Source: Toxonevra muliebris (lineage: Eukaryota > Arthropoda > Insecta > Diptera > Pallopteridae). From it: DNA of 64,000 nucleotides. Position numbers and translations under genes: made by a program. Shown in pieces: positions 11,022 to 20,000 of this stretch; the stretch's first letter is position 1; every line of letters begins with the position of its first letter. The stretch is taken from the NCBI GenBank assembly GCA_963691655.1, contig OY829328.1, positions 86,618,400 through 86,682,399 of the forward strand, given 5' to 3'. The notes beneath the pieces are model-generated. The model did not search any database and was not told the origin of the DNA. It worked only from the letters and a program-made list of their open reading frames with translations.

Positions 11022-14000
11022 TTAACCACGTTTGAGATGAGTAATTGTTTTTTTCTTATTTTGCTTTGGTTTTCTTCTATTTCCTATTTCCCTTTTGTTG
11101 CTCGTTTTCTTATGGTTTTTGTGATCTGTTATCGTAGGTTTTTTTGATGCCTTCTTTGATGTTTTTCTGGCATGATTTCTTTTTTCATTTCTCTTTGCAG
11201 CGGCTCTTCTCGTAGCTCTTTTTGTTTTTCTTTTGGAAATAGCTTTTCTCGTTGGAACCGGATTTCGTGTCCTTTTTTCTGGTACTGGTCTTCTGGTTGC
11301 TTTCATTGACACAGGTCTTCTTGTTGTTTTAACTGGAGCTGGTCTTCTTGTTGTTCTCACTGGCACTGGTCTTCTCGTAGTTTTTCTTGGTACTGTTCTT
11401 GTTTCACTAGGAGGAGCTTTTCTTTTCTCGGGAATTGATTCTGTTTCCTTTGGAATACTTCTGCCAGGTGTTCTTTTTGTAGCTGTTTTTCTACTTGTTT
11501 TGGCAGTAGCTTTTCTAGCATTTTTGCTTGCAGTTCTTACACGTTCTTTTCTAGATCCTCTACCTTCAGTTCTTCTAGGAGTTCTGTTTATAATCCCTGA
11601 TAGAGAATGTTTTCCAGATTTTACCCTATCCACAATTTTTTGTAAATTTGAACTGGTGGGCTTAAATGCTGGTAAATGTTTGCTTACTAAGTCTATTAAT
11701 TTAGTATAAATTGAGGATGGTGACTTCGTCGTTCTATAAAGACCCGTTCTTGTGTAGGCACGAGCCAGAGATTCAGTTGGCGATTCGATATTAACCGCTG
11801 TTGTATCTGAAACTAAGGCTTCAGTTGTCGATTCGATATCAACTGATGTTGTATCTGGGACCGGGGCTCCAGTTGTCGATTCTATATCAACAGATGTTGT
11901 ATCTGGGACCGGGGCTTCAGTTGTCGATTCGATATCAACAGATGTTGTATCTGGAACTAAGGCTTCAGCTGTCGACTCGATATCAACAGATGTTGTATCT
12001 GGAACAGGGGCTTCAGTTGTCGATTGTAGATCAACAGATGTTGTATCTGGGACCGGGGCTTCAGTTGTCGATTCGATATCAACAGATGTTGTATCTGGGA
12101 CCGGGGCTCCAGTTGTCGATTCTATATCAACAGATGTTGTATCTAGAACTGAGGCTTCAGTTGTCGATTCGATACCAACAAATGTTGTATCTGGAACAGG
12201 GGCTTCAGTTGTCGATTCGATATCAACAGATGTTGTATCTGGGACCGGGGCTCTAGTTGCCGATTCTATATCAACAGATGTTTTATCTGGAACTGAGGCT
12301 TCAGTTGTCGATTCGATACCAACAAATGTTGTATCTGGAACAGGGGCTTCTGTTGGCGATTCGATATCAACAGAAGTTGTATCTTGGACCGGGGCTTCAG
12401 TTGTCGATTCTATATTAACAGATGTTGTATCTGAGACCGGGGCTCCAGTTGTCGATTCTATATCAGCAGATGTTGTATCTGGAACTGGGGCTTCAGTTGT
12501 CGATTCTATGTCAACAGATGTTGTATCTGGAACTGGGGCCTCAGTTGTCGATTCGATATCAACAGATGTTGTATCTGGAACTGGGGCTTCAGTTTTTGAT
12601 TCGATTTCAGTAGATGTTGTGGTATCTGGAACTGGGGCTGCTGTTGTCGATTCGATATCAACAGATGTTGTATCTGGAACTGGGGCTTCAGTTGTCGATT
12701 CTGTACCAACAGATGTTGTATCTGGGACCGGGGCTTCAGTTGTCAATTCTATATCAAGAGATGTTGTGGTATCTGGAACTGGGGCTTCAGTTGTCGATTC
12801 GATTTCAAGAGATGTTGTATCTGGGACCGGGGCTTCAGCTGTCGATTCTATATCAACAGATGTTGTATCTTTAACTGGGGCTTCAGTTGTCGATTCTATG
12901 TCAACAGATGTTGTATCTGGGACCGGGGCTTCAGTTGTCGATTCTATATCAACAGATGTTGTATTTTGAACTGGGGCTTCAGTTGTCAATTCTATGTTAA
13001 AAGATGTTGTATCTGGAACTGGGGCTTCAGTTGTCGATTCGATATCAACAGATGTTGTATCTGGAACTGGGGCTTTAGTTGTCGATTCGATACCAACAGA
13101 TGTTGTATCTGGGACCGGGGCTTCAGTTGTCGATTCTATATCAACAGATGTTGTATTTTGAAATGGGGCTTCAGTTGTCAATTCTATGTTAACAGATGTT
13201 GTATCTGGAACTGGGGCTTCAGTTGTCGATTCGATATCGACAGATGTTGTATCTGGAACTGGGGCCTCAGTTGTCGATTCGATTTCAATAGATGTTGTGG
13301 TATCTGGAACTGGGGCTTCAGTTGTCGATTCTATGTCAACAGATGTTGTATCTGGAACTGGGGCTTCACTTGTCAATTCGATATCAACAAATGTTGTATC
13401 TGGAACTGTGGCTTCAGTTGTCGATTCTGTACCAACAGATGTTGTATCTGGGACCCGGGCTTCAGTTGTCGATTCTATATCAAGAGATGTTGTTGTATCT
13501 GGAACTGTTGCGTCAGTTGTTGATTCGATTTCAGTAGATGCTGTGGTATCTGGAACTGGGGCTTCTGTTGGCGATTCGATATCAACAGATGTTGTATCTG
13601 GAATTGGGGCTGCAGCTGTCGGTTCGATATCAACAGATGTTGTATGTGGAACTGGAGCTTCAGTTGTCGATTCTATGTCAACAGATGTTGTATCTGGAAC
13701 TGTGGCTTCAGTTGTCGATTCGATTTCAACAGATGTTGTATCTGGGACCGGGGCTTTAGTTGTCGATTCGATATCATCAGATGTTTTATCTTGGATCGGG
13801 GCTTCAGTTGTCGATTCGATAACAACAGTTGTTGTATCTGGAACTGTGGCTTCAGTTGTCGATTCGATTTCAACAGATGTTGTATCTGGGACCGGGGCTT
13901 CAGTTGTCGATTCGATTTCAATAGATGTTGTGGTATCTGAAACTGGGTCTTCAGTTGTTGATTCGATTTCAGTAGATGTTGTATCTGGGACCGGGGCTTC

Positions 14001-17000
14001 AGTTGTCGATTCGATATCATCAGATGTTGTATCTGGGACCGGGGCTTCAGTTGTCGATTCGATTTCAAAAGATGTTGTGGTATCTGGAACTGGGGCTTCA
14101 GTTGTAGATTTGATTTCAGTAGATGTTGTGGTATCTAGAACTGAGGCTTCTGTTGTCGATTCGATATCAACAGATGTTGTATCTGGAACTTGGGCTTCAG
14201 TTGTCGATTCGATATCAACAGATGTTGTATCTGGGACCGGGGCTTTAGTTGTCGATTCGATATCATCAGATGTTTTATCTTGGATCGGGGCTTCAGTTGT
14301 CGATTCGATAACAACAGTTGTTGTATCTGGAACTGTCGCTTCAGTTGTCGATTCGATAACAACAGTTGTTGTATCTGGAACTGGGGCTTCAGTTGTCGAT
14401 TCTGTGTCAACAGATGTTGTATCTGGAACCGGGGCTTCATTTGTCGATCCTATATTGACAGATGTTGTATCTGGAACTGGGGCTTCAGTTGTCGATTCTG
14501 TATCAGCAGATGTTTTATCTGGGACCGGGGCTTCAGTTGTCGATTCTATGTCAACAGATGTTGTATCTGGAACTGGGGCTTCAGTTGTCGATTCGATATC
14601 AACAGAAGTTGCATCTGGGACCGGGGCTTCAGTTGTCGATTCGATATCAACAGATGTTGTATCTGGAACTGGGGCCTCAGTTGTCGATTCTATGTCAACA
14701 GATGTTGTATCTGGAACTGGGGCTTCAGTTGTCAATTCGATATCAACAGATGTTGTATCTGGAACTGGGGCTTCAGTTGTGGATTCTGTATCAACAGATG
14801 TTGTATCTGGGACCGGGGCTTCAGTTGTCGATTCTATATCAAGAGATGTTGTTGTATCTGGAACTGGAGCGTCAGTTGTTGATTCGATTTCAGCAGATGC
14901 TGTGGTATCTGGAACTGGGGCTTCTGTTGGCGATTCGATATCAACAGATGTTGTATCTGGAACTGGGGCTTCAGTTGTCGGTTCGATATCAACAGATGTT
15001 GTATCTGGAACTGGGGCTTCAGTTGTCGATTCTATGTCAACAGATGTTGTATCTGGAACTGGGGCTTCAGTTGTCGATTCGATATCAACAGATGTTGTAT
15101 CTGGGGCCGGGGCTTCAGTTGTCGATTCGATTTCAATAGATGTTGTGGTATCTGGAAATGGGGCTTCAGTTGTTGATTCGATTTCAGTAGATGTTGTGGT
15201 ATCTGGAACTGGGGCTTCTGTTGTCGATTCGATATCAACAGATGTTGTATTTGGAACTGGGGCTTCAGTTGTCGATTCGATATCAACAGATGTTGTATCT
15301 GGGACTGGGGCTTCAGTTGTCGATTCTATATCAATAGATGTTGTATCTGGAACTGGGGCCTCAGTTGTCAATTCTATGTAAACAGATGTTGTATCTGGAA
15401 CTGGGGCTTCAGTTGTTGATTCGATTTCAGTATATGTTGTGGTATCTGGAACAGGGGCTTCTGTTGTCGATTCGATATCAACAGATGTTGTATCTGGAAC
15501 TGGGGCCTCAGTTGTCAATTCTATGTAAACAGATGTTGTATCTGGAACTGGGGCTTCAGTTGTTGATTCGATTTCAGTATATGTTGTGGTATCTGGAACA
15601 GGGGCTTCTGTTGTCGATTCGATATCAACAGATGTTGTATCTGGAACTGAGGCTTCACTTGTCGATTCGATATCATCAGATGTTGTATCTTGGACCGGGG
15701 CTTCAGTTGTCGATTCGATATCAATAGATGTTGTATCTGGAACTGGGGCTTCAGAGTTCGGTTCGATATCAACAGATGTTGTATCTGGGACTGGGGCTCC
15801 AGTTGTCGGTTCGATATCATCAGATGTTGTATCTTGAACCGGGGCTTCAGTTGTCGATTCGATATCAACAGATGTTGTATCTGGAACTGGGGCTTCAGTT
15901 GTCGATTCGATATCATCAGATGTTGTATCTTGAACCGGGGCTTCAGTTGTCAATTCGATATCAACAGATGTTGTATCTGGAACTGGGGCTTCAGTTGTCA
16001 ATTCTATGTCAACAGATGTTGTATCTGGAACTGGGGCTTCAGTTGTCGGTTCGATATCAACAGATGTTGTATCTGGAACTGGGGCTTCAGTTGTTGATTC
16101 GATTTCAGTAGATGCTGTGGTATCTGGAACTGGGGCTTCTGTTGGCGATTCAATATCAACAGATGTTGTATCTGGAACTGGGGCTTCAGTTGTCGGTTCG
16201 ATATCAACAGATGTTGTATCTGGAACTGGGGCTTCAGTTGTCGATTCTATGTCAACAGATGTTCTATCTGGAACTGGGGCTTCAGTTGTCGATTCGATAT
16301 CAACAGATGTTGTATCTGGGGCCGGGGCTTCAGTTGTCGATTCGATTTCAATAGATGTTGTTGTATCTGGAACTGGGGCTTCAGTTGTTGATTCGATTTC
16401 AGTAGATGTTGTGGTATCTGGAACTGGGGCTTCTGTTGTCGATTCGATATCAACAGATGTTGTATCTGGAACTGGGGCTTCAGTTGTCGATTCGATATCA
16501 ACAGATGTTGTATCTGGGACTGGGGCTTCAGTTGTCGATTCTATATCAATAGTTGTTGTATCTGGAACTGGGGCTTCTGTTGTCGATTCGATATCAACAG
16601 ATGTTGTATCTGGGACCGGGGCTTCAGTTGTCGATTCTATATCAATAGATGTTGTATCTGGAACTGGGGCCTCAGTTGTCAATTCTATGTAAACAGATGT
16701 TGTATCTGGAACTGGGGCTTCAGTTGTTGATTCGATTTCAGTATATGTTGTGGTATCTGGAACAGGGGCTTCTGTTGTCGATTCGATATGAACAGATGTT
16801 GTATCTGGAACTGGGGCTTCACTTGCCGATTCGATATCATCAGATGTTGTATCTTGGACCGGGGCTTCAGTTGTCGATTCGATATCAATAGATGTTGTAT
16901 CTGGAACTGGGGCTTCAGAGTTCGGTTCGATATCAACAGATGTTGTATCTGGGACTGGGGCTCCAGTTGTCGGTTCGATATCATCAGATGTTGTATCTTG

Positions 17001-20000
17001 AACCGGGGCTTCAGTTGTCGATTCGATATCAACAGATGTTGTATCTGGAACTGGGGCTTCAGTTGTCGATTCGATATCATCAGATGTTGTATCTTGAACC
17101 GGGGCTTCAGTTGTCGATTCGATATCAACAGATGTTGTATCTGGAACTGGGGCTTCAGTTGTCAATTCTATGTAAACAGATGTTGTATCTGGAACTGGGG
17201 CTTCAGTTGTCGATTCGATATCAACAGATGTTGTATCTGGAACTGGGGCTTCAGTTGTTAGGTCTATGTCAACAGATGTTGTATCTGGAACTGGGGCTTT
17301 AGTTGTCGGTTCGATATCAACAGGTGTCGTATCTGGGACTGGGGCTCCAGTTGTCGATTCGATATCATCAGATGTTGTATCTTGGACCGGGGCTTCAGTT
17401 GTCGATTCGATATCAACAGATGTTGTATCTGGAACTTTGGCTTCAGTTGTCGATTCTATGTCAACAGATGTTGTATCTGGAACTGGGGCTTCAGTTGTTA
17501 ATTCTATGTCAAAAGATGTTGTATCTGGAACTGGGGCTTTAGTTGTCGGTTCGATATGAACAGATGTTGTATGTGGGACTGGGGCTCCAGTTGTCCATTC
17601 TATATCAACAGATGTTGTATCTGGGACTGGGGCTTCAGTTGTCGATTCTATGTGAACAGATGTTGTATCTGGAACTGGGGCTTCAGTTGTTGATTCGATT
17701 TCAGTATATGTTGTGGTATCTGGAACTGGGGCTTCTGTTGTCGATTCGATATCAACAGATGTTGTATCTGGAACTGGGGCTTCAGTTGTTGATTCGATTT
17801 CAGTATATGTTGTGGTATCTGGAACTGCGGCTTCTGTTGTCGATTCGATATCAACAGATGTTGTATCTGGAACTGGGGCTTCAGTTGTCGATTCGATATC
17901 AACAGATGTTGTGTCTGGGACCGGGGCTCCAGTTGTCGATTCTATATCAACCGATTTTGTGATATCTGGAACTGGGGCTTCAGTTGTCGATTCTATGTCA
18001 ACAGATGTTGTATCTGGAACTGGGGCTTCAGTTGTTAATTCTATGTCAAAAGATGTTGTATCTGGAACTGGGGCTTTAGTTGTCGGTTCGATATCAACAG
18101 ATGTTGTATCTGGGACTGGGGCTCCAGTTGTCGATTGTATATCAACAGATGTTGTATCTGGAACTGGGGCTTCAGTTGTCGATTCTATGTGAACAGATGT
18201 TGTATCTGGAACTGGGGCTTCAGTTGTTGATTCGATTTCAGTATATGTTGTGGTATCTGGAACTGGGGCTTCAGTTGTCGATTCTGTGTCAACAGATGTT
18301 GTATCTGGATCTGGGGCTTCAGTTGTCGATTCGATATCAACAGATGTTGTATCTGGGACCGGGGCTTCAGTTGTCGATTCTATATCAACAGATGTTGTAT
18401 CTGGAACTGGGGCTTCAGTTGTTAATTCTATGTCAAAAGATGTTGTATCTGGAACTGGGGCTTTAGTTGTCGGTTCGATATAAACAGATGTTGTATCTGG
18501 GACTGGGGCTCCAGTTGTCGATTCTATATCAACAGATGTTATATCTGGAATTGGGGCTTCAGTTGTCGATTCGATATCAACAGATGTTGTATCTGGAACT
18601 GGGGCTTCAGTTGTCGATTCTATGTCAACAGTTGTTGTATCTGGAACTGGGGCTTCAGTTGTTAATTCTATGTCAAAAGATGTTGTATCTGGAACTGGGG
18701 CTTTAGTTGTCGGTTCGATATCAACAGATGTTGTATCTGGGACTGGGGCTCCAGTTGTCGATTCTATATCAACAGATGTTGTATCTGGGACTGGGGCTTC
18801 AGTTGTCGATTCTATGTGAACAGATGTTGTATCTGGAACTGGGGCTTCAGTTGTTGATTCGATTTCAGTATATGTTGTGGTATCTGGAACTGGGGCTTCT
18901 GTTGTCGATTCGATATCAACAGATGTTGTATCTGGAACTGGGGCTTCAGTTGTTGATTCAATTTCAGTATATGTTGTGGTATCTGGAACTGCGGCTTCTG
19001 TTGTCGATTCGATATCAACAGATGTTGTATCTGGAACTGGGGCTTCAGTTGTCGATTCGATATCAACAGATGTTGTGTCTGGGACCGGGGCTCCAGTTGT
19101 CGATTCTATATCAACCGATGTTGTGATATCTGGAACTGGGGCTTCAGTTGTCGATTCTATGTCAACAGATGTTGTATCTGGAACTGGGGCTTCAGTTGTT
19201 AATTCTATGTCAAAAGATGTTGTATCTGGAACTGGGGCTTTAGTTGTCGGTTCGATATCAACAGATGTTGTATCTGGGACTGGGGCTCCAGTTGTCGATT
19301 GTATATCAACAGATGTTGTATCTGGAACTGGGGCTTCAGTTGTCGATTCTATGTGAACAGATGTTGTATCTGGAACTGGGGCTTCAGTTGTTGATTCGAT
19401 TTCAGTATATGTTGTGGTATCTGGAACTGGGGCTTCAGTTGTCGATTCTGTGTCAACAGATGTTGTATCTGGAACTGGGGCTTCAGTTGTCGATTCGATA
19501 TCAACAGATGTTGTATCTGGGACCGGGGCTTCAGTTGTCGATTCTATATCAACAGATGTTGTATCTGGAACTGGGGCTTCAGTTGTTAATTCTATGTCAA
19601 AAGATGTTGTATCTGGAACAGGGGCTTTAGTTGTCGGTTCGATATCAACAGATGTTGTATCTGGGACTGGGGCACCAGTTGTCGATTCTATATCAACAGA
19701 TGTTATATCTGGAATTGGGGCTTCAGTTTTCGATTCTATGTGAACAGATGTTGTATCTGGAACTGGGGCTTCAGTTGTTGATTCGATTTCAGTATATGTT
19801 GTGGTATCTGGAACTGGGGCTTCTGTTGTCGATTCGATATCAACAGATGTTGTATCTGGAACTGGGGCTTCAGTTGTCGATTCGATATCAACATATGTTG
19901 TGTCTGAGACCGGGGCTCCAGTTGTCGATTCTATATCATCAGATGTTGTATCTTGGACCGGAGCTTCAGTTGTCGATTCGATATCAACAGATGTTGTATC

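Noticed and set aside
13186..15381. 731-codon plus-strand frame and many other frames antisense to the mucin array
   Set aside because: They arise because the 48-bp unit lacks stops in several frames and is a multiple of three. There is no signal peptide, promoter or end outside the repeat, and the composition simply mirrors the array.
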